From JADKBO01 sp965230345 (GTDB lineage: Bacteria; Bacteroidota; Bacteroidia; Chitinophagales; Saprospiraceae), in contig CBDDKR010000002.1 of the NCBI GenBank assembly GCA_965230345.1, forward strand, positions 620,001-684,000: a DNA stretch of 64,000 nucleotides, in the 5' to 3' direction. The notes under the pieces are model-generated. The model had not been told where the DNA came from. It did not search any database and was given only the letters and a program-made list of their open reading frames with translations. Shown piece by piece: positions 56,166 through 64,000 of the stretch; positions within the stretch are counted from its first letter, which is position 1, and each line of letters starts with the position of its first letter. Position numbers and translations under genes: made by a program.

Positions 56166-56852
56166 ATGCTATATCTTGTACCAACACCTATTGGGAATCT
56201 AGAAGACATTACGATAAGGGCCATAGAAACTCTTAAAAATGTCGATATTATCTTAGCCGAAGATACTAGGACAAGTGGAGTACTGCTTAAGCACTATGAA
56301 ATTGACACTCCACTTAAATCATTCCATAGTTTTAATGAGCATAAGGTACTTCCAACAATAATTGACCAATTACAACAAGGTGTCAAGTATGCTTTGGTAT
56401 CTGATGCAGGCACACCTGGCATTTCTGATCCTGGATTCTTATTGGTTAGAGCATGCAAAAACGAAAAAATCACGGTTTCCTGCCTACCAGGAGCAACAGC
56501 GTTTATCCCAGCTTTGGTTTCTTCGGGAATCCCTTGCGACAAATTTTATTTTGAAGGATTCCTCCCACATAAGAAAGGGAGACAAACCAGGTTAAAATAT
56601 ATAGCTTCATTAGAAACAACCATTATTCTATATGAATCTACGCATCGAATACTTAAATGCCTCAAGGAATTGCAACTGCATTTTGGAGAAGATACCGAGA
56701 TATGTGTGAGTAAAGAAATCTCCAAAAAATTTGAATCTCACAGACGGTCTACCATTCTCGACAGTATACAGTATTTTGAAGGTGAAGGTAGTACAAAAGG
56801 TGAATTTGTAATTGTAATTGATGGATCTTCAAAGAGGACAAAGCAGGAGTAA
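56166..56852 (+). CDS. rsmI: 16S rRNA (cytidine(1402)-2'-O)-methyltransferase
   Basis: A SAM-dependent tetrapyrrole-methylase-fold enzyme that methylates the ribose of C1402 in the ribosomal decoding centre. The start at 56166 ('MLYLVPTPIGNLEDITIRAI') matches the usual RsmI N-terminus; an ATG 30 bases upstream adds ten residues not typical of the family. Further signatures: 'ILAEDTRTSGVLLKHY', 'LVSDAGTPGISDPG', 'CLPGATAFIPALVSSG' and 'FYFEGFLPHKKGRQ'. The 228-residue length is standard. Confidence 0.95.
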   Translation: MLYLVPTPIGNLEDITIRAIETLKNVDIILAEDTRTSGVLLKHYEIDTPLKSFHSFNEHKVLPTIIDQLQQGVKYALVSDAGTPGISDPGFLLVRACKNEKITVSCLPGATAFIPALVSSGIPCDKFYFEGFLPHKKGRQTRLKYIASLETTIILYESTHRILKCLKELQLHFGEDTEICVSKEISKKFESHRRSTILDSIQYFEGEGSTKGEFVIVIDGSSKRTKQE

Positions 56853-56926
56853 ACTTTATGGTGATTGATTTCAAAAAGTCAATAATTTGCCTTTAATTTG
56901 CAGGACAATTAAAACTATTTTATAAA

Positions 56927-57061
56927 ATGGGTTCTACTCCTAATTATAGTAATCAAGGAAAGACTTTTGGTAAGATAATGGTTGCCATTTTGTTGTTCAT
57001 CATTTTGATAATATACATTTATCATCATGCTGACAATGGTACATCATTTCCAACTTACTAA
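56927..57061 (+). CDS. 44-residue single-pass membrane peptide
   Basis: The frame starts ATGGGTTCTACTCC and ends TAA at 57061. The product has a polar N-terminus ('MGSTPNYSNQGKTFGK'), one membrane helix ('IMVAILLFIILIIYIY') and a short polar tail ('HHADNGTSFPTY'). It lies 20 bases before the E1 gene on the same strand. The composition, the clean membrane segment and the spacing support a real gene, but no family is recognised. Confidence 0.55.
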   Translation: MGSTPNYSNQGKTFGKIMVAILLFIILIIYIYHHADNGTSFPTY

Positions 57062-57081
57062 ATTAATTTTTTCCTAGAAAC

Positions 57082-59151
57082 ATGACTAAAAAAGACAAGG
57101 CCATTGAAGCATCCATATTATTGCGTGGGTATGAATTAATGACTACCGCAAAATCAATGGCTGAAGTCTACGAAGACAATTTTAAAATTGTCTCCAAATA
57201 TGTACATGCCACATCTAGAGGACATGAAGCGATTCAAATAGCTACAGGTCTTTTGCTAGAACCAAAAGATTTTTTATCTGCCTATTATAGGGACGATGCA
57301 TTGTTGCTTTCCATTGGAATGACTCCTAAGGATTTGATGTTGCAAGTTCTGGCAAAAAAAGACGATCCGTTTTCTGGAGGACGTACATATTATTCTCATC
57401 CATCTTTAAATGACGCTGATAAACCTAAAATTCCTCACCAATCCTCTGCTACAGGGATGCAAGCTATTCCAACTACAGGAGTTGCAATGGGAATACAAAT
57501 CAAGGAAAGGTTAAACCTTGTTGAAGATAAAGATCTTGGTAGTGTTGTTGTTTGCTCCATTGGAGACGCAGCCATGACCGAAGGAGAAATTAGTGAAGCA
57601 TTACAAATGACTGCACTTAGGCAGTTGCCTATTATCTTTTTAGTCCAAGACAACGGTTGGGATATTTCAGCTACGGCTGAAGAAACTAGGGCAATGGATG
57701 CTCATGAATACATAAAGGGATTTCCTGGAATTGAAGCAATAAGTATCGAAGGAAATGATTTTATAGCGTCTTACAATGCTATGAAGTCTGTGATAGAAAC
57801 TTGTCGACTAGAGAGAAGACCCTTCTTAGTTCATGCCAAAGTTCCATTGTTAAATCATCATACCTCTGGGGTTAGAATGGAATGGTACAGGGATGATTTG
57901 GATGAACACAAATTAAGAGATCCCTTTCCTATCCTCAAACAACAGTTATTGGATGCTGGTATCGCTCAACACGAAATAGATGTCCTAGATCAAGAATGTA
58001 GCGACAGAGTTAAGAATTCTTTGAATGAGGCTATGTCCATGCCTGATCCAAGTCCAGAAGATCTTTTCACCCATGACTTTGCTCCTACTTCTATTACAGA
58101 GGAAAAGGGAATTCGTTCTCCACAGGGTGCTGAAGAAACTGTTATGGTTGATAGTGCTTTAATGGCCATTAAGGAATTGATGAATAAACACCCTGAGTGT
58201 CTATTATACGGACAAGATGTAGGGGGAAGACTTGGTGGAGTCTTTAGAGAGGCTGCTACATTGGCGCAAACTTTTGGTGACGAAAGAGTATTTAATACAC
58301 CTATTCAAGAGGCATTCATCATTGGAAGTACTGTTGGAATGTCAGCAGTTGGATTAAAACCTTTTGTTGAAGTTCAATTTGCGGACTACATTTGGCCAGG
58401 ACTAAACCAATTGTTTACAGAAGTAAGTAGAAGTTGCTACCTTTCTAATGGGAAATGGCCTGTTTCTATGGTCTTAAGAGTTCCAATTGGTGCTTACGGC
58501 AGTGGAGGACCTTATCACAGTAGTAGTGTAGAAAGTGTTGTTGCCAACATTCGAGGTATTAAAATTGCATATCCGAGTAATGGTGCCGATTTAAAAGGGC
58601 TGATCAAAGCTGCTTACTACGATCCAAATCCTATTGTCATTTTCGAACATAAGGGACTTTACTGGAGTAAGGTTAAGGGCACTGAAAATGCAAGAACACC
58701 TCTTCCTGATGAAGACTATGTGATACCCTTTGGTAAAGGTAATATGGTCTTAGAGGCTGATGAAGATGTTTTAGAGCATGAAAACTCCTTACTGGTAGTT
58801 ACTTATGGAATGGGAGTTCATTGGGCCATTAATGCGGCAAAAAACTTTGATGGTCAAATAGGAATCCTAGATTTAAGAACTCTATATCCTTTAGATATCA
58901 ATTTAATATTTGAACAAGCAAAAAAACATCATAGAATTCTCGTCGTAACCGAAGAGCCTGTAAACAATACTTTTGCACAATCTATTGCTTCAAGGATACA
59001 AGAAGAATGTTTTGAATACTTGGATGCACCTGTTAGAACGATTGGCGCAGAAAACATGCCGGCTATTCCATTAAACCAGGTATTAGAACAAACAATGATA
59101 TTGAATGCTGATAAGGTATCGGCTGCAATGAAAGACTTATTGAATTACTAA
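57082..59151 (+). CDS. Fused 2-oxoacid dehydrogenase E1, alpha and beta subunits
   Basis: 689 residues. The N-terminal half is an E1 alpha subunit: 'SRGHEAIQIATGL', 'AYYRDDALLLSIG', and the thiamine-diphosphate motif from 'GDAAMTEGE' (161-169) to 'LVQDNGWDIS' (N191). The C-terminal half, from ~residue 346, is E1 beta: 'LLYGQDVGGRLGGVFREA', 'VFNTPIQEAFIIGSTVGMS', 'PFVEVQFADYIWPGLNQ', 'APVRTIGAENMPAIP'. Such fused E1 proteins are usual in Bacteroidota and serve the branched-chain 2-oxoacid or pyruvate dehydrogenase complexes; the substrate cannot be told here. E2 and E3 genes are not in the window. The complex would need lipoylation, hence LipA. Confidence 0.93.
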   Translation: MTKKDKAIEASILLRGYELMTTAKSMAEVYEDNFKIVSKYVHATSRGHEAIQIATGLLLEPKDFLSAYYRDDALLLSIGMTPKDLMLQVLAKKDDPFSGGRTYYSHPSLNDADKPKIPHQSSATGMQAIPTTGVAMGIQIKERLNLVEDKDLGSVVVCSIGDAAMTEGEISEALQMTALRQLPIIFLVQDNGWDISATAEETRAMDAHEYIKGFPGIEAISIEGNDFIASYNAMKSVIETCRLERRPFLVHAKVPLLNHHTSGVRMEWYRDDLDEHKLRDPFPILKQQLLDAGIAQHEIDVLDQECSDRVKNSLNEAMSMPDPSPEDLFTHDFAPTSITEEKGIRSPQGAEETVMVDSALMAIKELMNKHPECLLYGQDVGGRLGGVFREAATLAQTFGDERVFNTPIQEAFIIGSTVGMSAVGLKPFVEVQFADYIWPGLNQLFTEVSRSCYLSNGKWPVSMVLRVPIGAYGSGGPYHSSSVESVVANIRGIKIAYPSNGADLKGLIKAAYYDPNPIVIFEHKGLYWSKVKGTENARTPLPDEDYVIPFGKGNMVLEADEDVLEHENSLLVVTYGMGVHWAINAAKNFDGQIGILDLRTLYPLDINLIFEQAKKHHRILVVTEEPVNNTFAQSIASRIQEECFEYLDAPVRTIGAENMPAIPLNQVLEQTMILNADKVSAAMKDLLNY

Positions 59152-59264
59152 TTCGATAACACTTTTCGAATAGTCCTTTTATTGGAATCTTCTTTTCAAC
59201 ACCCTCATCTAACTTCTTCATAGTTTATTAAGATTGTACGAACAGTGCAATACGAGAAAAATAA

Positions 59265-59302
59265 AGTATAAGGTGAAATCGAAAGTGTTCTCACCTTATA
59301 CT
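59265..59302 (-). terminator. Rho-independent terminator of the 59311-59772 gene
   Basis: A perfect 12-bp stem AGTATAAGGTGA/TCACCTTATACT with a 14-base loop. On the minus strand it is followed by TTTATTTTTCTC. It lies 9 bases after the stop at 59311. The plus-strand side lacks a T-tract, so it mainly serves the minus strand. Confidence 0.8.
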
Positions 59303-59310
59303 AAAACATC

Positions 59311-59772
59311 TTAATACGACAGCTTTAAAACACCATTAGTAATAACGGTCGTTTCTGGATTTATAACCTGGCTTCCAACACCTTCATAAGTAGCGCTTAT
59401 CGTTCTTGCGTCCGTGTCAATTTTTATTACATTCATAGTAGATTCTGGTTCATCTAAGGTATAAAAACTTCCTTTATCAGTCTCCATAAAAAACCATACA
59501 CCTCCACCATTCCAATCCATTCCATTAGGACCTTCATTTATGTCTAAAGGAAAATTCAAGGTGAAAACATTGTTACCATCTTCTTTCTTTAAAAACAAAC
59601 GGTTTTGACTGCTTAACCATGTAGTGTCAATCACAAAATCACTGAAATTAAAACTTTCACCATCAAGGCTGAAAGACCATTCATTTTTAATATCATCAGA
59701 AGAATCGTCATCATCAGAACATGCAATAAATCCAATGGAAAGGACAAGAAATAAATAAAGTATTCGAGTCAT
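59311..59772 (-). CDS. Lipoprotein of unknown function
   Basis: 153 residues with a lipoprotein signal peptide: 'MTRILYLFLVLSIGFIACSD' (lipobox FIAC), followed by an acidic Asp/Ser stretch usual at the mature N-terminus of surface-exposed lipoproteins in this phylum. The rest is beta-rich ('NVFTLNFPLDI', 'ARTISATYEGVGSQVI', 'TNGVLKLSY') and resembles short lipoproteins of lipocalin-like or DUF6252-like type, but I cannot assign a family. It forms a single-gene unit with its own terminator. Confidence 0.78.
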   Translation of the reverse strand: MTRILYLFLVLSIGFIACSDDDDSSDDIKNEWSFSLDGESFNFSDFVIDTTWLSSQNRLFLKKEDGNNVFTLNFPLDINEGPNGMDWNGGGVWFFMETDKGSFYTLDEPESTMNVIKIDTDARTISATYEGVGSQVINPETTVITNGVLKLSY

Positions 59773-59896
59773 AATTAATATTTTTAGTTATTCAATGACT
59801 CGAAGTTAACCTTTTATGGGTTAAACAACTAAACTATCAAATCAAATTTAGGAAGCACACCGTTTATGCACCAACGATTACACCAAACGAGAAGTC

Positions 59897-60490
59897 TTAA
59901 CCTTTATACAAGGAACTCCCATCAATATACTCGTAAACTGTAGAAGGAACTAAGTACTTAATAGACTTGCCTTCTTTTATACATTTACGCACAAAGCTTG
60001 CTGAAATCTGTAAGGTTGGAGTTTCATTTAATACAGTAATGTGTTCATGATCTTGCAGTGGCCCCAAATCATAACCAGGTCTTTTAAAAACATATATCTC
60101 GTAATCCGATAACAAGACTTCGTAATTCTTCCACTTAGGCAGTGTAGGAAGATTATCACCACCCATTAACAGTACAAAATTTAAGTCTGGATGTTTTTCT
60201 CTCAATACAGCAAGTGTCTCCACCGTATAAGATGGAACAGGAAGGCTAAATTCGACGTCACTTACCTTCAACTTCTTATGATCACCAATTGCCAAGGATA
60301 TCATATGATAGCGCTCACGATCTTTCGCAAGGCTCTTTTTCTCCTTGAATGGGTTCTGAGGAGAAACCACCATCCATACCTCATCCAAATCCGTATGCTC
60401 TACCATATGATCTGCTATTATCATATGACCTATATGTACAGGATTAAATGACCCGAAGAATAATCCGACTTTTTTACTTGTATTAATCAA
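59897..60490 (-). CDS. nadD: Nicotinate-nucleotide adenylyltransferase
   Basis: Transfers AMP from ATP to nicotinate mononucleotide in NAD biosynthesis. The N-terminal nucleotidyltransferase motif 'GLFFGSFNPVHIGHM' carries the H19-x-G-H22 signature, and 'ISASFVRKCIKEGKSIKYLV' supplies the C-terminal ATP-binding motif. The 197-residue length is standard. It lies 4 bases after dnaN on the same strand and is probably transcribed with it. Confidence 0.95.
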   Translation of the reverse strand: MINTSKKVGLFFGSFNPVHIGHMIIADHMVEHTDLDEVWMVVSPQNPFKEKKSLAKDRERYHMISLAIGDHKKLKVSDVEFSLPVPSYTVETLAVLREKHPDLNFVLLMGGDNLPTLPKWKNYEVLLSDYEIYVFKRPGYDLGPLQDHEHITVLNETPTLQISASFVRKCIKEGKSIKYLVPSTVYEYIDGSSLYKG

Positions 60491-60494
60491 ATCC

Positions 60495-61610
60495 CTAGTA
60501 AGATGATAAAATAGGCATTACCAACATCATAAGGTGTTCATTTTCTATTTGCTCGTCCGGCAACAAAATACCTGCTCTATTTGGTGTTGATAATTGCAGA
60601 ATAACCTCATTCGTATCGTTGTGATTTAACAATTCAGCAAAAATCTTACTGTTGTAACCAATGCTCATAGCCTCACCACTATATCGACAAGCCAATTGCT
60701 CGGTTGCCTCATTGGAGAAATCCAAATCCTTACCAGAAATGGTTAAACTGTCATCACTAAAATTCAGGATGACTTGATTTGTAGACTTATTAGCATATAT
60801 ACCAATACGCTTAAGAGAGTTCTGTAAATCCTTACGATCTATAATAAGCTCATTTGGATTATCAACGGGGATCACTGCGTTGTAATCAGGATACACAGCA
60901 TCCACTAATCTAGACACCACAACGGTATCTCCAAACTGTAAAAATATATTCTTAGTATTGAAACTAATGTCCATCATTCCATCTGAAGGCAATACATTCT
61001 TTAGTAAACTTAATGTCTTTTTGGGAATTATTATAGACTGTGATATATCAGAATTTAGGCCACCAAATGTATATTTTACTAACTTATGAGCATCAGTAGC
61101 AACAAATATAACTTTATTGTAATCTAACTGCATCAATACACCAGTCATAGCCAAGCGTAACTCATCATTACTTGTCGCAAAACTACATTTATTGATTGCA
61201 GAAGAAAACTTCAAGGTTTCGATCTGAAAAGATTCTACATTCTCCTTTTCTGGAGTAATAGGAAAATCTTCTGTACTATCTCCTGACAAATTATACTTAC
61301 CATAAGACGATACCAACTCAATACTATTATTATCCGTACTAGCATTAAAAGAAATGGGTTGATCTGGAAGTGCCTTAAGTGTTTCAATTAAAATTTTAGC
61401 TGGGACCGCTATTTCGCCACCTTCAATTTCATTAACCGTAATTGAAGTTGATATGGAAGTTTCTACATTAGTCGCAGAAATATTTAAAACACCATTGTTT
61501 AATCGAAACAAGAAATCCTCCGTAATTGGAAGAACAGGATTAGGTACAATAACGCCATAACAAACTTGCAATTTCTTTAATAACTCAGAAGTCGATGCTT
61601 GGAATTTCAT
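60495..61610 (-). CDS. dnaN: DNA polymerase III sliding clamp (beta subunit)
   Basis: The ring-shaped clamp that tethers the replicative polymerase to DNA. 371 residues, with the three-domain clamp pattern: 'MKFQASTSELLKKLQVCYGV', 'EIAVPAKILIETLKALPDQP', 'LRLAMTGVLMQLD' with 'FVATDAHKLVKY', 'IIPKKTLSLLKNVL', 'SRLVDAVYPDYNAVIP' and the closing 'HLMMLVMPILSSY', where family members end in an M-P-x-R/L type segment. nadD follows after 4 bases. A -7 box is seen upstream at 61637-61644. No dnaA or other replication-origin gene lies in the window. Confidence 0.97.
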   Translation of the reverse strand: MKFQASTSELLKKLQVCYGVIVPNPVLPITEDFLFRLNNGVLNISATNVETSISTSITVNEIEGGEIAVPAKILIETLKALPDQPISFNASTDNNSIELVSSYGKYNLSGDSTEDFPITPEKENVESFQIETLKFSSAINKCSFATSNDELRLAMTGVLMQLDYNKVIFVATDAHKLVKYTFGGLNSDISQSIIIPKKTLSLLKNVLPSDGMMDISFNTKNIFLQFGDTVVVSRLVDAVYPDYNAVIPVDNPNELIIDRKDLQNSLKRIGIYANKSTNQVILNFSDDSLTISGKDLDFSNEATEQLACRYSGEAMSIGYNSKIFAELLNHNDTNEVILQLSTPNRAGILLPDEQIENEHLMMLVMPILSSY

Positions 61611-61636
61611 TGTGTTGCTAAAATTTTATTGAAGTA

Positions 61637-61644
61637 CAAAAATA
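61637..61644 (-). promoter_or_regulatory. Candidate -7 element of dnaN-nadD
   Basis: TATTTTTG on the minus strand (TAnnTTTG), 27 bases before the dnaN start. No clear TTTG at -33. Confidence 0.42.
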
Positions 61645-61695
61645 GTCAATTTTATTTACAGTAGTTCTATATCAAAAATTGGACCTAAAAACAAA

Positions 61696-61723
61696 GAGGC
61701 CATCAATAACCACTGATGACCTC
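61696..61723 (-). terminator. Rho-independent terminator of the 62974-61748 gene
   Basis: On the minus strand GAGGTCATCA pairs with TGATGGCCTC (10 bp with one T-G wobble) around an 8-base loop, followed by TTTGTTTTTAGG. It lies 25 bases after the stop at 61748. The wobble exists only on this strand, which supports the orientation. Confidence 0.8.
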
Positions 61724-61747
61724 CGTATATTTCTTTAATAAGACGAT

Positions 61748-62974
61748 TTATTTTCTAATATTTATCTCGTACTTATCCGTATTGTCGTTGGTTGTTTCAA
61801 TTATATCAGCTATCTCAATGATAAAATACTCATCACTGTTTTTGATAACATACAAATCGCCAACATTTACAACATCACTAACCATTTCACCATTACCATT
61901 CATCGCAGTAAAGTCTACACCCGCTTCAAAAACTGATACCATATCTTCTTTCAAAGCAATACTTCCAAATCCGAAATCTTCAGAAATTCCATTTGTACCA
62001 GGAACAATGTACTTCATTACAGAACCATTAGCTCCTGAGATTTGCTTCTTCCACTCTTGAGAAGTTGTTGCAACATTTCCTTCATCTTTAATGTGACCAT
62101 CAGAAGAACCCACACTTTCACCAGTTGTCAAATCCAATCCACCTTGACCTTGAGGTCCTGATTGATTCAATAATGAACCCATAATAACTTCAACTGCTGT
62201 TCCTACAGTAATAGTAAAGTCTTTAGAAGCTACATTATCATATTCATCCGTAATCGAAATCTTGTAAACATTAGCACCAACTTTATTCAAGTTTCTAATT
62301 ACAATGTTTTGATCTGTAAAACCATCTTGCATTGACTCTGCAATTGCATTTGGATTATCCGTAAAATCCTCTCCTGCAAACTGTAAGCGTGTTGCATCTG
62401 AGATCAATTCATCATTTTCGTATACAGAAATTGATTTTAACACTCCACTTCCTTTTTCTACACTAAATGGGATAGATACATTTGCACCTACACCCACTGA
62501 CCAAGCCGATGGCTGGTTCGTAGTGATTACCGGAGGAGCAGCATCAGTATTAACATTTAAAGAAATAGATTTAGTTTTTCCATCAGCTCCAGTAACCACA
62601 ATAGAATATACCTTTGTGCTTACATCTTCATGCGCTTCGATAGTAATATCATGAGTAAAGCTTGTTCTTTCATCGTTAAACAACAAGATAGGGTTTGCAT
62701 TAGCTCCAACTCCATTGATAAAAAGTCTTTCTGCAGCTATGTTAGAGCCTGCTTCTTGAATTGCCAATGAATTCATTTCGCTGTCTCCTTTAGATGCATC
62801 AACTCTAACCACAAACGTTTCTTTTGGTGATACTCTAATATCATCTCCAGAGTTTGCCAAAAATGCCACATTTGGAGATCCTTCATCTGTATCAGTGTCA
62901 TCTCCACAAGATGCCAAAATGAACATTCCAAAAGTGAATAAAAAAATTGATTTTAACCATCCGTTAAGTTTCAT
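61748..62974 (-). CDS. Lipoprotein with Ig-like repeats, function unknown
   Basis: 408 residues from the ATG at 62974 (a second ATG at 62980 adds two residues). Lipoprotein signal peptide with lipobox LASC: 'FLFTFGMFILASCGDDTDTD'. The mature protein is beta-rich with at least two Ig-like segments: 'VYSIVVTGADGKTKSISLNV' and 'GANVYKISITDEYDNVASKD', the latter typical of PKD/Ig-like surface modules. The C-terminal part ('GGLDLTTGESVGSSDGHIKD') is reminiscent of surface lipoproteins with DUF-type ligand-binding ends. It has its own terminator; function unknown. Confidence 0.82.
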   Translation of the reverse strand: MKLNGWLKSIFLFTFGMFILASCGDDTDTDEGSPNVAFLANSGDDIRVSPKETFVVRVDASKGDSEMNSLAIQEAGSNIAAERLFINGVGANANPILLFNDERTSFTHDITIEAHEDVSTKVYSIVVTGADGKTKSISLNVNTDAAPPVITTNQPSAWSVGVGANVSIPFSVEKGSGVLKSISVYENDELISDATRLQFAGEDFTDNPNAIAESMQDGFTDQNIVIRNLNKVGANVYKISITDEYDNVASKDFTITVGTAVEVIMGSLLNQSGPQGQGGLDLTTGESVGSSDGHIKDEGNVATTSQEWKKQISGANGSVMKYIVPGTNGISEDFGFGSIALKEDMVSVFEAGVDFTAMNGNGEMVSDVVNVGDLYVIKNSDEYFIIEIADIIETTNDNTDKYEINIRK

Positions 62975-63092
62975 AAACATTAATTTTTAAGGTAACAAAA
63001 TATACAATCTATGCTTTATTAAGATCTATATTTAAGATCAACAATACATAAGTTTTTTCTAATAACGAATTAAGAACGCAAAACGCTCATTA

Positions 63093-63494
63093 TTATTCCT
63101 CTTCCTCTAGGTTATTCAGTAAATTATTATTCAAAGCCTTGTTGTACCATTTAATCACCTTCTTTACATCTCCACCATGTACTCTATCACGATCATAATC
63201 CGGCACAATATTGCCAAAGTACTCCATTACCACTTTGTTAGGTGTTTTATTCGTAGTTGGAGGCATTTCTATATCTGACTCCCCAATACGTTTAAAAACA
63301 TCCTTTAAATCAACTGTATCAGTCATCGTATAAATACCAACAGTCTCCAAAGGCGTAAATTGGTAAGAGCGCATAGAAAAGAATTGGACCTTTCCCGAAT
63401 CCAAATTTGATAATATCAAACCATTGTTTTTATTTGATACCAACTTAAACAAACTTTGCTCTCCGCTAACAGCTATAATATTCTTTAAACCCAT
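63093..63494 (-). CDS. DUF5606 family protein
   Basis: 133 residues, cytoplasmic. The N-terminus 'MGLKNIIAVSGEQSLFKLVS' and the blocks 'NNGLILSNLDSGK', 'ETVGIYTMTDTVDLKDVF' and 'KVIKWYNKALNNN' match this Bacteroidota-specific conserved family, whose role is unknown. A well-formed promoter lies directly upstream, with a short leader. Confidence 0.85.
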   Translation of the reverse strand: MGLKNIIAVSGEQSLFKLVSNKNNGLILSNLDSGKVQFFSMRSYQFTPLETVGIYTMTDTVDLKDVFKRIGESDIEMPPTTNKTPNKVVMEYFGNIVPDYDRDRVHGGDVKKVIKWYNKALNNNLLNNLEEEE

Positions 63495-63861
63495 AAGTAT
63501 ATTTTTTGGACGGCAAATATACTGTAAGGTTACTCCTCACTACAAAATTTATTATTTTTTTAATAAATTTTAAACTATTGTAATTTCTAATCCAAACCAA
63601 AAAAAGCTATGTCATCAAACATAATCATGAAATGATTTAAAAACTGTAATTGCGGAATTTATTGCTTACAAGACAGATCTATCTGAAAATTCTTTTGCAT
63701 AGCAAAAGCCATGGAAACTAATTTTTGGGTAAAAATTGGATTTAAATGAGTTGATTCTAGCATTAGGATTTAAATTTTAAATCACTTCCATGTATACAAT
63801 TTATTAATTAAAACATTCATTTACTCATTTCAAGCTATAAACAATAATACTACTAAAACAA
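63495..63861. other. Intergenic region, AT-rich
   Basis: About 365 bases between the DUF5606 start and the terminator at 63862. Apart from the promoter at 63514-63546 I see no gene, RNA-like structure or repeat. Confidence 0.55.
63514..63546 (-). promoter_or_regulatory. Promoter of the DUF5606 gene
   Basis: On the minus strand TTTG (63543-63546), 21 bases, then TATATTTG (63514-63521): both Bacteroidota promoter boxes at a plausible spacing, about 20 bases before the start codon. The best-formed promoter in the window. Confidence 0.65.
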
Positions 63862-63895
63862 GAAAGGGACATTTCCATATGGAAATGTCCCTTTC
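63862..63895 (-). terminator. Strong terminator hairpin of the right-edge gene
   Basis: A perfect 15-bp stem GAAAGGGACATTTCC/GGAAATGTCCCTTTC around ATAT; the whole element is palindromic. On the minus strand it follows the stop at 63914 by 18 bases, with a TTGTTTTAG tail. The symmetry means it could also work on the plus strand. Confidence 0.85.
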
Positions 63896-63913
63896 ATTTG
63901 TATTATTCAACGA

Positions 63914-64000
63914 TTACTCGATAATCATCATCTTCTTAGTAGCTGTATAATCACCACTTTCGATTTGGTAATATACTATTCCACTTGTATTAATCTCATC
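63914..64000 (-). CDS. T9SS cargo, C-terminal 28 residues only
   Basis: The gene enters from the right edge and ends at 63914. The visible end, 'GIVYYQIESGDYTATKKMM' followed by 'IIE' and TAA, is the final strand pair of a type A sorting domain (pattern G-x-Y-Y-x-I ... T-K-K-x-x-I). Nothing can be said about the rest of the protein. Confidence 0.8.
   Translation of the reverse strand, partial: DEINTSGIVYYQIESGDYTATKKMMIIE

Noticed and set aside
55879..56187. 102-codon minus-strand frame between the ATPase gene and rsmI
   Set aside because: It overlaps the rsmI start region and a dispersed repeat, and no family is recognised; a decayed element is more likely than a gene.
60495..61610. Replication origin near dnaN
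   Set aside because: No dnaA gene, no cluster of DnaA boxes and no origin-like AT repeats are seen; dnaN is often away from oriC in this phylum.

Overview
The window is AT-rich chromosomal DNA from a member of the Bacteroidota. Evidence for this is several secreted proteins ending in type IX secretion (T9SS) sorting domains, a PorP/SprF protein, DUF5686, DUF4292 and DUF5606 genes, a fused 2-oxoacid dehydrogenase E1, and TAnnTTTG-type promoter elements. The giant DUF11/SdrB-like surface protein and the T9SS-tagged Kazal/metalloprotease protein would fit a Saprospiria-like lineage, but that finer placement is a guess. No tRNA, rRNA, CRISPR array, integrase or intact insertion sequence was seen.

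Layout. At 1-1984 (minus) a discoidin-like T9SS protein is followed by a DUF1800 gene that runs off the left edge. At 2248-5095 (minus) there is a compact operon: an outer-membrane-type protein, lipoyl synthase (lipA) and a DUF1015 protein. Half of the window (5338-37173, minus) is one uninterrupted gene for a 10,611-residue T9SS cargo. From its N-terminus it has a signal peptide, a Cys-containing N-terminal region, three related ~155-residue repeats, 11 DUF11-type repeats, 45 four-cysteine repeats arranged as 15 A-B-C triplets, 11 more DUF11-type repeats, four SdrB-like domains and a type A sorting domain. A strong terminator lies just after it.

From 37544 to 46813 lie housekeeping and envelope genes: DUF5686 (minus); a plus-strand cluster of TPR protein, DUF4292 lipoprotein and EnvC-like LytM protein; a repeat-rich intergenic region with three similar hairpins; then the minus-strand PorP/SprF gene and its type B (gliding-motility C-terminal domain) partner. 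These last two form one apparent operon with the upstream gene at 46814-52711, a 1,965-residue secreted protein that combines 13 Kazal-like inhibitor domains, three FN3-like domains and a pappalysin-like zinc metalloprotease.

The right part (52773-64000) holds a small membrane protein, a secreted amidohydrolase, a small membrane/coiled-coil protein, an ABC-type ATPase, rsmI, an unlisted 44-residue membrane peptide, a fused E1 alpha/beta gene, a lipoprotein, the dnaN-nadD pair, another lipoprotein, a DUF5606 gene, and the last 28 codons of another T9SS cargo at the right edge.

The most unusual material is the giant adhesin-like gene, in which the cysteine array appears to have been inserted into a once continuous DUF11 array and then expanded in a three-triplet super-period, and the protease-plus-Kazal protein with its varied predicted inhibitor loops.
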